A stretch of DNA of 54,670 bases from Haemophilus paracuniculus. GTDB taxonomy: Bacteria > Pseudomonadota > Gammaproteobacteria > Enterobacterales > Pasteurellaceae. The translations under genes were made by a program, and so were the position numbers. The stretch is taken from contig NZ_MUYA01000018.1 in NCBI RefSeq assembly GCF_002015115.1, positions 33,987-88,656 of the forward strand, written 5' to 3'. Below are positions 33,532 to 41,616 of the stretch, in pieces. Position 1 is the first letter of the stretch. Every line of letters starts with the position of its first letter. The notes under the pieces were generated by a model. The model saw only the letters and a program-made list of their open reading frames with translations, was not told the origin of the DNA and ran no database searches.

Positions 33532-34284
33532 TCATCTCTCTTTCCAATACCCCAACCACTCTTTCAGCGACATCATTACGCTGTCCATCGCCCCTGATTG
33601 TGGGATAAAGTACATCAGATTGATATAGCTATCAGGCGTGATGCCAGCCCCTACGCTGGCGGGCAACACTTCAAAACCCTGCTTTTCAAACAGCATTTTG
33701 GCTCGTTGCATATGCCATTGGTTGGTTACCAAAATGATTTTGCGAATATTTTGATTGAGCAGCATTTCAGCGGTCAATTCGGCATTTTCTTTGGTGGTTT
33801 TGGCTTTTTCTTCCAACCACCTTGGTGTTACGCCGAAAAATTGCTCAAACTCTTTCGCCATTACCCTCGCTTCGGAATTGCCGTTCGGGCTGTTGCCCGT
33901 AATCAGCAGCGGTAAGCGGGCCGATTTCTGCAAATACGCGGCATATCGCATTCGTTCAAGGGCGGTGTTGCCAATCGCAATCTTGCCGAAAATTTCTTGG
34001 CTATCTCGCATTCCGCCACCTAATACCACAATCGCTTGGGCGGATTGATAATCGGCAAGGGTTAAATTATCGGGCTTGACGAGGGAATCGCTGAGTTTTG
34101 TCGCAAGAAAAGGGGTGCTGAAAAGGTACAAAATCCCAATCCCCAACACCGCACAAAAACGGCTCAATTTTTTGTAATGCCAACGGGCGAGTAGTAGCGA
34201 AATCATCCATAGCACCGCTACGTTAAAGGGCGGCAGCACAATGGCGGTTAAAATTTTGCTCAGAACAAACATTGTTGATTCCAT
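33532..34284 (-). CDS. elyC: ElyC/YdcF-like DUF218 envelope protein
   Basis: DUF218 proteins of the ElyC type are inner-membrane anchored and affect peptidoglycan and lipid-carrier metabolism in E. coli. The 250 residues have two N-terminal hydrophobic spans (about 8-30 and 40-58), then the DUF218 domain: AQAIVVLGGGMRD, LPLLITGNSPNGNSEARVMAKEF, KTTKENAELTAEML and ILVTNQWHMQRAKMLFEKQGF with conserved His. Position next to the surface sugar locus, diverging from neuD, fits an envelope role, but orthology to ElyC versus other YdcF relatives is not certain. Confidence 0.75.
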   Translation of the reverse strand: MESTMFVLSKILTAIVLPPFNVAVLWMISLLLARWHYKKLSRFCAVLGIGILYLFSTPFLATKLSDSLVKPDNLTLADYQSAQAIVVLGGGMRDSQEIFGKIAIGNTALERMRYAAYLQKSARLPLLITGNSPNGNSEARVMAKEFEQFFGVTPRWLEEKAKTTKENAELTAEMLLNQNIRKIILVTNQWHMQRAKMLFEKQGFEVLPASVGAGITPDSYINLMYFIPQSGAMDSVMMSLKEWLGYWKER

Positions 34285-34318
34285 TTGATAAAAAGTTTGC
34301 GTATTTTCTACGATTTAT

Positions 34319-34327
34319 TGCTAGAAT
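34319..34327 (+). promoter_or_regulatory. Candidate extended -10 promoter of the neu/lsg cluster
   Basis: TGCTAGAAT provides an extended -10 element (TG-N-TAGAAT) 32 bases before neuD; TTGCGT at 34297-34302 is a possible but wide-spaced -35 (19 bases). It is the only obvious promoter in the 75-base gap between elyC and neuD. Confidence 0.4.
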
Positions 34328-34359
34328 GCACACCTTATTTTGCTATTGAAAAATAGATT

Positions 34360-34989
34360 ATGAAGAAGAAACTTGTGCTTATCGGGGCGGGGGGCTACGC
34401 CAAATCTGTGCTGGATTCCGTTGATGAAGAACAGTACGAATTTTGCGGTTTTATTGATAGCTTCAAACCCTTAGGCAGTGAGCATTTGGGCTATCCGATT
34501 TTGGCTTGCACCGTGCAAGAATTTGCCGAGCGGGATCAATACTGCTTTTTTATTAGTATCGGCAATAATGCCTATCGCACGGAAAAATTCCTCGCTTTGC
34601 AGCAGCTTGGTTGCGAAGTGGTTAATGTTATCGACAAAACCGCCTTGGTGTCTCGCCATTCTCGTTTGGGAACGGGGGTTTTTGTCGGCAAAATGGCGAT
34701 TATTAACAGCGGGGTAACGGTGGGGGATAATGTGATTATCAACACCAAAGCCTTGATCGAACACGGTTGCCACATCGGCAGCCATTGCAATATCTCAACC
34801 AACACCACCCTCAACGGCGATGTGATTGTGGAAGATTATGCTTTCGTGGGCAGTTCTTCGGTGGTAAACGGGCAGCTTCGCGTTGGCGAAAATGCAATGG
34901 TTGGCTCGGGGGCGGTGGTGATTCGCAATGTTGAACCTCGCACGGTGGTGGCAGGCGTGCCTGCAAAATTTATCAAAACCTATCAATAA
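34360..34989 (+). CDS. neuD: Sialic acid O-acetyltransferase / NeuD-family protein
   Basis: NeuD proteins acetylate sialic acid (or support its synthesis) and belong to the left-handed beta-helix acetyltransferases related to PglD. The 209-residue protein starts with a nucleotide-type fold KKLVLIGAGGYAKSVLDSV, followed by hexapeptide repeats from about residue 95 (LGTGVFVGKMAIINSGVTVG...IINTKALIEHGCHIGSHCNI), where His near 135 is the likely catalytic base. The end VRNVEPRTVVAGVPAKFI-like segment is typical of the family. First gene of the cluster, 9 bases before neuB. Confidence 0.85.
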   Translation: MKKKLVLIGAGGYAKSVLDSVDEEQYEFCGFIDSFKPLGSEHLGYPILACTVQEFAERDQYCFFISIGNNAYRTEKFLALQQLGCEVVNVIDKTALVSRHSRLGTGVFVGKMAIINSGVTVGDNVIINTKALIEHGCHIGSHCNISTNTTLNGDVIVEDYAFVGSSSVVNGQLRVGENAMVGSGAVVIRNVEPRTVVAGVPAKFIKTYQ

Positions 34990-34998
34990 GGAAAGCAA

Positions 34999-36036
34999 AT
35001 GAGTAAAGTATTTATCGTGGCGGAAATCGGCTGTAACCATAACGGCGATCCAGCCCTTGCCAAGAAAATGGTGGACGTTGCCAAAGAATGTGGGGTGGAC
35101 GCCGTGAAATTCCAAACCTTTAAAGCGGATAAATTGATTTCAAAATATGCCCCAAAAGCAGAATATCAAAAAGTAACCACTGGCACGGCGGATTCTCAGT
35201 TGGAAATGACCCGCAAACTTGAATTGCCTTACGATGAATTTGTGAAATTAGAGGCTTACGCTCGCTCACTCGGTTTGGAAGTGTTTTCTACCCCGTTTGA
35301 TTTTGAGTCGATTGATTTCCTCGCCAGCCAACAGCAAAAAGTGTGGAAAATTCCCTCTGGCGAATTAACCAATTTACCTTATTTGGAAAAAATCGCCCGT
35401 TTGCCGATTGAGGGCAAAACCATTGTGATTTCAACGGGAATGGCGACCATTGAAGAAACCAAAGCCTCGCTGAAAGTGTTGGAAGATAACGGAATGGCGA
35501 AAAAAGATATTACGATTTTGCACTGCAACACCGAATATCCAACCCCTTACGAAGATGTGAACCTCAACGCATTCCACCAACTAAAAGAAGTGTTTGGCGA
35601 ATATAGCCTCGGTTTTTCCGACCATTCCGCAGGTTATTTTGCAGGTTTGGCAGCCGTGCCTTACGGCATTACCTTTATCGAAAAACATTTTACCCTCGAT
35701 AAAAACTTTGAAGGTCCAGACCACAAAGCCTCTGTTACCCCAGAGGAATTAAAATTATTGTGCGAAGGGATTCGTGCCGTGGAAAAATCATTGGGTTCAT
35801 CGGAAAAATTAGTTACCCAATCGGAAGCGAAAAACAAAATCGTGGCACGTAAATCGATTATCGCCAGCCGCCCAATCAAAAAAGGCGAAGTGTTTACCGT
35901 GGACAACATCACCACCAAACGCCCAGGTAACGGCATCAGCCCGATGTTCTGGTATGAAGTATTAGGCAAAACTGCCGAGCAAGATTTTGAAGAAGATCAA
36001 CTGATCCAAGATTCTCGCTTTGCCAATCAGCAATAA
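34999..36036 (+). CDS. neuB: N-acetylneuraminate synthase
   Basis: NeuB condenses N-acetylmannosamine with phosphoenolpyruvate to give Neu5Ac. The 345-residue protein has the TIM-barrel domain (VAEIGCNHNGDPALAKKMVD, VKFQTFKADKLI, STPFDFESIDFL, KIPSGELTNLPYL, STGMATIEE, LHCNTEYPTPYEDVNL, GFSDHSAG and EKHFTLDKNFEGPDHKAS) and the C-terminal SAF/antifreeze-like domain (ARKSIIASRPIKKGEVFTVDNIT), both needed for activity. AAGGAAAGC precedes the ATG. Downstream lie two repeat family D elements before neuA. Confidence 0.95.
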   Translation: MSKVFIVAEIGCNHNGDPALAKKMVDVAKECGVDAVKFQTFKADKLISKYAPKAEYQKVTTGTADSQLEMTRKLELPYDEFVKLEAYARSLGLEVFSTPFDFESIDFLASQQQKVWKIPSGELTNLPYLEKIARLPIEGKTIVISTGMATIEETKASLKVLEDNGMAKKDITILHCNTEYPTPYEDVNLNAFHQLKEVFGEYSLGFSDHSAGYFAGLAAVPYGITFIEKHFTLDKNFEGPDHKASVTPEELKLLCEGIRAVEKSLGSSEKLVTQSEAKNKIVARKSIIASRPIKKGEVFTVDNITTKRPGNGISPMFWYEVLGKTAEQDFEEDQLIQDSRFANQQ

Positions 36037-36063
36037 CAAGCGGTAGGATTTTCAAAATTTTTG

Positions 36064-36127
36064 CCCTCTCCCTGATTTTTCTTCTGAACGAAGAAAAATC
36101 TGTCCCTCTCCCATAAATGGGCGAGGG
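36064..36127 (-). repeat. Palindromic repeat family D, copy 2
   Basis: Minus-strand copy. The outer hairpin is CCCTCTCCCA/TGGGCGAGGG (36104-36127). An invariant CTGT/ACAG junction follows, then a perfect 11-bp inner hairpin GATTTTTCTTC/GAAGAAAAATC (36074-36100) with loop TGAAC, and the CCCTCTCCCT flank (36064-36073). The inner stem differs entirely from copies 1 and 3. Confidence 0.8.
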
Positions 36128-36153
36128 TGTAAAGCCGAATTAAGAATAAAAAA

Positions 36154-36218
36154 CTCTCTCCCACTTGTGGGAGAGAGACAGCGAAAAATGCGTTCAGCAT
36201 TTTTTGCAGAGAGAGGGG
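36154..36218 (+). repeat. Palindromic repeat family D, copy 3
   Basis: Plus-strand copy. Outer hairpin CTCTCTCCCA/TGGGAGAGAG (36154-36177, perfect), ACAG junction, inner hairpin AAAAATGC/GCATTTTT (36184-36204) with loop GTTCA, and right flank CAGAGAGAGGGG (36207-36218). It lies 36 bases before the neuA start and, with copy 2, forms a divergent pair in the neuB-neuA gap. Confidence 0.8.
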
Positions 36219-36254
36219 AAATCCACCCTTACAATTAAGAAGTTAATAACACAA

Positions 36255-37517
36255 ATGAAAAAAATCGCAATTATCACCGCCCGTGCAGGCTCAAAAGGTT
36301 TACCGAATAAAAACGTGTTGCTGGTTGAGGGCAAGCCGCTGATGGCTTACTCGATTGAAGCAGCGTTGGAATCGGGCGAGTTTGACAAAATCATCGTCAG
36401 CACCGATTCGCAGGAATATATCGATCTGCTTTCCCACTATCCTATTGAATTTATCAAGCGTGCCGAGCATTTGGCGACCGATACCACCAGCTCGTTTGCC
36501 GTGATTGAAGATGTGTTACAGCAATATCAAGGGGTGGATTTCGATTATTTTGTGTTATTGCAACCGACCTCGCCGTTGCGAAATGGTCAGCATATTCGTG
36601 AGGCGTGCCAAAAATTTGAGCAACATTTTACGCAGTTTGATTTTTTGGTTTCGGTGTCGGACGCTCACAAGCCAACCACCCTCACTCGCCAAATTGACGG
36701 CGATGAAAGTTTGAAAAATTTCCAGTTGGATTATTCCAACTACGCCCGTCAGCAATATCACCCAGAATATTCGCCGAACGGGGCAATTTTTTGTGCGAAA
36801 CCGACCGCTTACCTCGTCCAAAAACATTTCTACGGCGAAAAATCCCTCGCTTATTTTATGGATAAAGCAGTGTCGATTGACATTGATGATCGCAACGATT
36901 TCGAGTATTTCTACTTTGTAATGCAGCAACGCAACCGTATTCAAACAATGCTCAATACGATTAAACAACGCATTGAATATAAAAAACCGCAATTTAACCT
37001 TGCGAAACCGATCACCCTGATTGGACATTCGATTTTGGATCAATGGCAGATTGAGACCTTGAACGGACAAGCGGTCAATAACTTAGGATTTTCGGGGATT
37101 GCCACCAAAGAGTATTTCGATCTGATTTTGGATCAAGGCTTGATCCAACAGCTCGGCGAGCAAGTGGTGCTAATGCTCGGCGTGAATGATTTCACTCGCT
37201 CAAATTGGACTTTCGAGCAAATTCGAGCCGATTTACAGCAAGTTATCGACAAAATTCTGCAAATTCGTGCAGATTGCCAAATTTTCTTTTTGGAAGTTAC
37301 CCCGTCCGCATTCCGTGTTAATTTGAATAACGCAGAAATTCGTGAGTTAAATCAATTACTTAAACAAAAGCTCACTAATGTGAAATGGGTGGATTTAGAC
37401 GAAGCATTTAGCGACAAATATGGCAAATTGGATCTCGCCCTAAGCCACGATGGCTTGCATTTCAACGCCAAAGGTTACGAAAAATTGGCGGCGATTTTGG
37501 AAAAGGAATTAGCCTAA
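36255..37517 (+). CDS. neuA: CMP-N-acetylneuraminate cytidylyltransferase fused to an SGNH-type domain
   Basis: NeuA activates Neu5Ac with CTP to CMP-Neu5Ac. The N-terminal domain (about 1-225) has IITARAGSKGLPNKNVLLV (nucleotide binding), LLQPTSPLRNGQHIREA, FSPNGAIF-like residues and SIDIDDRNDFEYFY with the metal-binding Asp residues. Residues about 250-420 form an SGNH hydrolase-like domain: LIGHSILDQW, VLMLGVNDFTRSN and HDGLHFNAKGYE. As in E. coli K1 NeuA this part may be a sialic acid O-acetylesterase. The serine block reads GHSI rather than the usual GDS, keeping the Ser. The ATG at 36255 matches the family start; the frame is open back to 36165. The stop overlaps neuC (TAATG). Confidence 0.93.
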   Translation: MKKIAIITARAGSKGLPNKNVLLVEGKPLMAYSIEAALESGEFDKIIVSTDSQEYIDLLSHYPIEFIKRAEHLATDTTSSFAVIEDVLQQYQGVDFDYFVLLQPTSPLRNGQHIREACQKFEQHFTQFDFLVSVSDAHKPTTLTRQIDGDESLKNFQLDYSNYARQQYHPEYSPNGAIFCAKPTAYLVQKHFYGEKSLAYFMDKAVSIDIDDRNDFEYFYFVMQQRNRIQTMLNTIKQRIEYKKPQFNLAKPITLIGHSILDQWQIETLNGQAVNNLGFSGIATKEYFDLILDQGLIQQLGEQVVLMLGVNDFTRSNWTFEQIRADLQQVIDKILQIRADCQIFFLEVTPSAFRVNLNNAEIRELNQLLKQKLTNVKWVDLDEAFSDKYGKLDLALSHDGLHFNAKGYEKLAAILEKELA

Positions 37518-38677
37518 TGAAAAAAATTGCATATATTACAGGCTCGCGGGCGGAATATGGCATCGTCAAACGCCTTTTAAAACGCTTTGTTGATGATTCC
37601 GAATTAGAATTTTCGCTAGTGGTAACCGCAATGCACCTCGATCCGCAATATGGCAACACGGTGCAAATCATTGAGCAAGACGGTTTTGAGATCGCCGAGC
37701 GGATTCCGCTGACCCTCAATAGCGAAAATAACCAAACTATTATTCACTCAATGGCGGAATGTTTGGATCGTTTTGGCGAGCATTTTCAACGTAACCGTTA
37801 CGATGCGGTGATTATTTTGGGCGACCGCTACGAAATGCTGGCGGTGGCAACGGCGGCGGCGATGCACAATTTGCCGATTGTTCACTTGCACGGCGGCGAA
37901 CAGACCTTGGGCAATTATGATGAATTTATCCGCCACGCCATTACTAAAATGAGCAAATTGCACCTCACTGCTACGGAAGAATATCGCCAACGGGTGATCC
38001 AAATGGGCGAGTTTCCGCAGAGCGTGCATAATGTGGGATCGCTCGGGGCGGAAAATGGGCTAAGTTTGAGTTTGCCGAGCAAGGCGGAATTGGTGGAAAC
38101 CCTTGCGATTCCGCAAAGTCCTTACTTTATGGTGGTGTTCCACCCCGAAACTTTGACCGAACAGCCTGTTTTGGCACAAGTGAATGCACTCTTGGCGGCG
38201 TTAGATCAATTTAAAGATCGTTATCAATTTGTGTTTATCGGTTCAAATTCCGATACCAGTTCCGATCAGATTTTTAAACGCTTTAAGCAATACACCGAGC
38301 AAAATGGCTTCTGCTTTTTCACTTCGGTCAAGCCAGAACAGTATTTGTCTTTGATTAAACATTCGCAGGGCTTGATCGGCAACAGTTCATCGGGTTTATT
38401 GGAAGCCCCGTCATTCAAAGTCGGCACGCTCAATATCGGCAACCGCCAGCAGGGTAGAACTCGTGGCGAAACGGTGATTGATGTGGAAACATCGAGTGAA
38501 GCCATTGTGCAGGGCATTAAAAAATTACTTTCGGCAGATTTCCAACAACGCTTGCCAACGATGGGCAACCCGTATTATCAAGAAAATGCAATGGAAAAAG
38601 CCTACGCAGCGATTAAACAGTTTTTGAATGATCCGAATAAAGATCAGCCAAAAGCCTTTTACGATCAAGCGGTCTGA
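37517..38677 (+). CDS. neuC: UDP-N-acetylglucosamine 2-epimerase (hydrolysing)
   Basis: This NeuC-type enzyme converts UDP-GlcNAc to ManNAc and UDP, the first step of de novo sialic acid synthesis. The 386-residue protein has the epimerase fold of the WecB/NeuC group: ITGSRAEYGIVKRLLKRF at the start, VIILGDRYEMLAVATAAAMHNLPIVHLHGGE in the middle, and VFHPETLTEQ, FIGSNSDTSSD and GLIGNSSSGLLEAPSFKVGTLNIGNRQQGR in the C-terminal half. Its start overlaps the neuA stop by one base. With NeuB and NeuA it completes the route to CMP-Neu5Ac. Confidence 0.94.
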   Translation: MKKIAYITGSRAEYGIVKRLLKRFVDDSELEFSLVVTAMHLDPQYGNTVQIIEQDGFEIAERIPLTLNSENNQTIIHSMAECLDRFGEHFQRNRYDAVIILGDRYEMLAVATAAAMHNLPIVHLHGGEQTLGNYDEFIRHAITKMSKLHLTATEEYRQRVIQMGEFPQSVHNVGSLGAENGLSLSLPSKAELVETLAIPQSPYFMVVFHPETLTEQPVLAQVNALLAALDQFKDRYQFVFIGSNSDTSSDQIFKRFKQYTEQNGFCFFTSVKPEQYLSLIKHSQGLIGNSSSGLLEAPSFKVGTLNIGNRQQGRTRGETVIDVETSSEAIVQGIKKLLSADFQQRLPTMGNPYYQENAMEKAYAAIKQFLNDPNKDQPKAFYDQAV

Positions 38678-38696
38678 TTTTTGAAAATTTTTAACG

Positions 38697-39899
38697 ATGA
38701 AAGCGATAAAAGATAGCGTGATTTACCTCGGTGGGGAATTGTTATCCAAATCAATTCCTTTCCTAATGTTGCCCTATTTATCCCGAAAATTAGGGGTGGC
38801 AGGCTATGGGGAACTCTCTTACTACCAAACTTTTCTTGCCCTGTTTGTGATTATTGTCGGGCTAAGCCAAGAGGGGGCGGTGGCTCGCTATTTCTATTTT
38901 TACGGTAAACGCTCGCTCAATTTGATCGTGAATACGGGCTACGCTTACACGGCGGTGGTTGGCTCGTTGATTTTGCTCGGTTGCTGGATTTTCCAAGCGG
39001 AAATCATTGCTTATCTAGCCATTTCGGCGATTTTCCAATCCTTTTTGGGCGTGCAACTAAGCGTTCGCCAATGCCAAAAACAGGCAATTCCCTATGCGGT
39101 CATTCAACTATTATTGAGCCTATTTTCGGTGGCAATTACCGTCCTAATGTTGGAATTTTACCAAACGGATTTAGTCGAAAAGCGAATTTTAGCGATTTTA
39201 TTCAGTAATTTAATTGTATTTAGTATCGCTTATTTTTTATATAGCCGAAAATTACCGAAGAAAAAAAGTTATTCGATTAAACAATATAAAACCAGCCTGT
39301 TTTATTTGTTTAGTTTTGGCTTGCCCTTATTATTGCACCACGCCAGCCTTTATTTAAAAGGGCAGTTGGATCGGATTTTTATTTATCACCAATTTAGTGA
39401 AATTGATCTCGGTTTATATGCAATGGGGGCACAAATTGCAGCGGTGTTGATGATTTTAATTCAAGCAGTTAATAAGGCGATGATCCCTTATTTATATGAA
39501 GGATTAAAAACCAAAAAAATTAGCCGTAATAAAGTTTATCAATGGGCGATTTATGCCCTATTATTTGTGCCGATCCCTGCTTTCATAATGTGGTTAATTC
39601 CTGAAAGCGTGGTGGTTTGGCTATTAGGGGAACAGTTTGTCGGTACAAAATACTTTATTGTGCTATTTTTAATTTCTACCACCTTAGCGATTCCTTATTT
39701 AGTGTTAGTTAATTATCTGTTCTATTACGGCAAAAATAAATTGATTTCAATCTGCTCGGTCATTTCAACCATTATTTATGTAGTGAGTTTAATGATATTA
39801 GCCAATACGCAAATTGATTATGTGCCTTATGCGAGTATCATCGGGGCAATTAGTTTATTGCCAATGCTTTATATAATGACAAGAAAAGTAGGTGAATAA
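38697..39899 (+). CDS. lsgA: Wzx-type oligosaccharide flippase (LsgA-like)
   Basis: Flippases of the polysaccharide transporter (MOP) superfamily move lipid-linked sugar units across the inner membrane. The 400 residues have about 12 hydrophobic segments, starting [40 protein letters not shown], a signature of the LsgA/Wzx group, with [12 protein letters not shown] soon after. The gene follows neuC by 19 bases and is followed by the sialyltransferase after 2 bases. In H. influenzae the same flippase-sialyltransferase order opens the lsg LOS locus. Base composition turns AT-rich within this gene. Confidence 0.88.
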   Translation: MKAIKDSVIYLGGELLSKSIPFLMLPYLSRKLGVAGYGELSYYQTFLALFVIIVGLSQEGAVARYFYFYGKRSLNLIVNTGYAYTAVVGSLILLGCWIFQAEIIAYLAISAIFQSFLGVQLSVRQCQKQAIPYAVIQLLLSLFSVAITVLMLEFYQTDLVEKRILAILFSNLIVFSIAYFLYSRKLPKKKSYSIKQYKTSLFYLFSFGLPLLLHHASLYLKGQLDRIFIYHQFSEIDLGLYAMGAQIAAVLMILIQAVNKAMIPYLYEGLKTKKISRNKVYQWAIYALLFVPIPAFIMWLIPESVVVWLLGEQFVGTKYFIVLFLISTTLAIPYLVLVNYLFYYGKNKLISICSVISTIIYVVSLMILANTQIDYVPYASIIGAISLLPMLYIMTRKVGE

Positions 39900-39901
39900 A
39901 A

Positions 39902-40843
39902 ATGAATTTAATCATTTGTCATACCCCTTTACAGGTATTGATCGCGGAAAAAATAATGGAAAAATTTCCGAATGAAGATTTTTATGGGGTGATGTTTACC
40001 TACGCTTCTTATCATAATCAAAAGTTCCAACATTATTGGCAACGCTTTTCAGAAAAATGTGCAAAAAGCGAACTTTTTATTTACCCACAAGCGGGTAGAT
40101 TTTCATTATTTTCTGCACTTTACCAGTTTAATAAAAAATTTCCACAACGCCAATTTAATAACATTTTTGTGGCGAGCATTGATGATTTATTTGTGCAAAC
40201 TTTTATTAGCCAGTTGCAATTTAACCTGCTTTGCACTTTTGATGACGGCACGGCAAATATTGTGCAAAATAGTATCTATTATCAAGATTCGTCTCAATCT
40301 ATTGTTAGGAAAATGGCTAATTTAGTATTAGGTAATAAATATAGCACTCAAAAATTACGCCAACTTTCGCAAAAGCATTATTCCATTTATCCGAATATGC
40401 CAAATATTGTTGAAAATATAGAGTTGGTTTCCCTCAGTAATTCAGTTGAACAAAATAGTGCGAAATTTTCGGAAAAGCCACCCCTTGCATTGCTTTTAGG
40501 GCAACCTTTGTATGAAGATAATCAGCAAAACATCGCCTTAGTTGAGCGTGTCGTAGAGCAATTTGGGATTGAGCTTTATTTACCCCACCCACGGGAAAGT
40601 TTTAAAACGGATAAGGTAAAATATATTGAAACCCCGTTAATTTTTGAAGATTATATTTCACAACAAAGCCAGCAACAAAAATATCGGATTTACACTTATT
40701 TTAGTGGGGCAGTGTTGAATGTATTAAATAATCCTAATATCGAAGTGATTTCGATTAAACCTAATTTAACAAACCCAACTTATTTAGCCTGTTACCCTAT
40801 TTTTGAAAAATTTAGGGTTAAGGTAATTGAACTTGATAAATAA
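39902..40843 (+). CDS. lsgB: LOS sialyltransferase (GT52 family, LsgB-like)
   Basis: GT52 sialyltransferases transfer Neu5Ac from CMP-Neu5Ac to terminal galactose or related sugars of LOS. The 313-residue protein begins MNLIICHTPLQVLIAEKI, then FVASIDDLFVQTFISQLQFN, TFDDGTANI, the nucleotide-site LGQPLYEDNQQNIALVERV and YLPHPRESFK, and YTYFSGAVLNVL, all as in LsgB/Lst proteins. The conserved DDGT and HPRE motifs (general base and CMP phosphate contact) are intact. Directly downstream of the flippase and in an operon with CMP-Neu5Ac synthesis genes, so donor supply and transfer are encoded together. The acceptor linkage cannot be told from sequence. Confidence 0.92.
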   Translation: MNLIICHTPLQVLIAEKIMEKFPNEDFYGVMFTYASYHNQKFQHYWQRFSEKCAKSELFIYPQAGRFSLFSALYQFNKKFPQRQFNNIFVASIDDLFVQTFISQLQFNLLCTFDDGTANIVQNSIYYQDSSQSIVRKMANLVLGNKYSTQKLRQLSQKHYSIYPNMPNIVENIELVSLSNSVEQNSAKFSEKPPLALLLGQPLYEDNQQNIALVERVVEQFGIELYLPHPRESFKTDKVKYIETPLIFEDYISQQSQQQKYRIYTYFSGAVLNVLNNPNIEVISIKPNLTNPTYLACYPIFEKFRVKVIELDK

Positions 40844-40844
40844 T

Positions 40845-41615
40845 ATGAAAAAATATTTAGTTTCCCTTGAAAAAGATCATCATCGCCGAGAGCTTTTTTT
40901 TAGCCAAGCGGACACCGCAGATTTTGAGCTATTTAATGCAATCAATACGATGAATGAAGATTTAACTAGCCTCGCTCAAAAGTTTGATGTAGAAAAATTT
41001 TATCAACGTTATCAACGTCATATTACAAAGGGCGAAGCAGGTTGCACATTTAGCCATTTAGCAATTTACCGTTTAATTTTAGCGAATAATCAAATTAAAG
41101 AGGAAGAATATAGTTTAATCTGTGAAGATGATGCACTGTTTAATCAAGATTTTCAAGAAAATTTAGCCCAGCTTGTTCAACAAAAAAATGGTGCGGATTT
41201 TATCTTGGTGGGGCAGTCGAAAATTAACGATTTTAATGATAGTAACTTGGAAATTGAATATCCAACTACGCTTTTTTCATTGATGAATAAATTTGGCAAA
41301 GGGCAATATCGTTATGGATTACCTTATTTACCTTATTATGCAGGCACGGTGGCTTATTTAATTAAAAAATCTGCGATCAGAAAATTATTAGCTCAACTAG
41401 ATAATCAGTTGCCATTTTGGTTAGCTGATGATTTTATTTTATTTGAAAAACAATTTGGTTTAACGATGCAGGTAGTTCGTCCGTTAATGGCGATTGAAAA
41501 CCCTGTTTTAACCAGTAATTTAGAAACCCAACGGGGTTCAATTCAGCAAAGTTTATTCAAAAAATTGTTGAAATACCCAGCTAAAAAGGCGTTGGCAATT
41601 AAGCGAAATTTATAA
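40845..41615 (+). CDS. Glycosyltransferase family 25 protein
   Basis: GT25 enzymes of LOS loci (LgtB, Lex2B type) usually add beta-galactose. The 256 residues show MKKYLVSLEKDHHRRELF at the N-terminus, GEAGCTFSHLAIYRLIL near 65, YSLICEDDALFNQDF with the EDDA metal/donor motif near 95, and YYAGTVAYLIKKSAIRKLL with LADDFILFEK, conserved in GT25. I chose the ATG at 40845, 1 base after the lsgB stop; a TTG at 40827 inside lsgB is less likely. It is third in the lsg-like order; orthology to H. influenzae lsgC or lsgD is not decided here. Confidence 0.85.
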   Translation: MKKYLVSLEKDHHRRELFFSQADTADFELFNAINTMNEDLTSLAQKFDVEKFYQRYQRHITKGEAGCTFSHLAIYRLILANNQIKEEEYSLICEDDALFNQDFQENLAQLVQQKNGADFILVGQSKINDFNDSNLEIEYPTTLFSLMNKFGKGQYRYGLPYLPYYAGTVAYLIKKSAIRKLLAQLDNQLPFWLADDFILFEKQFGLTMQVVRPLMAIENPVLTSNLETQRGSIQQSLFKKLLKYPAKKALAIKRNL

Positions 41616-41616
41616 A

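Noticed and set aside
36064..36218. The two family D elements as a CRISPR-like array
   Set aside because: The copies are in opposite orientation, contain palindromes rather than unique spacers, and there are only two, with no cas genes nearby.
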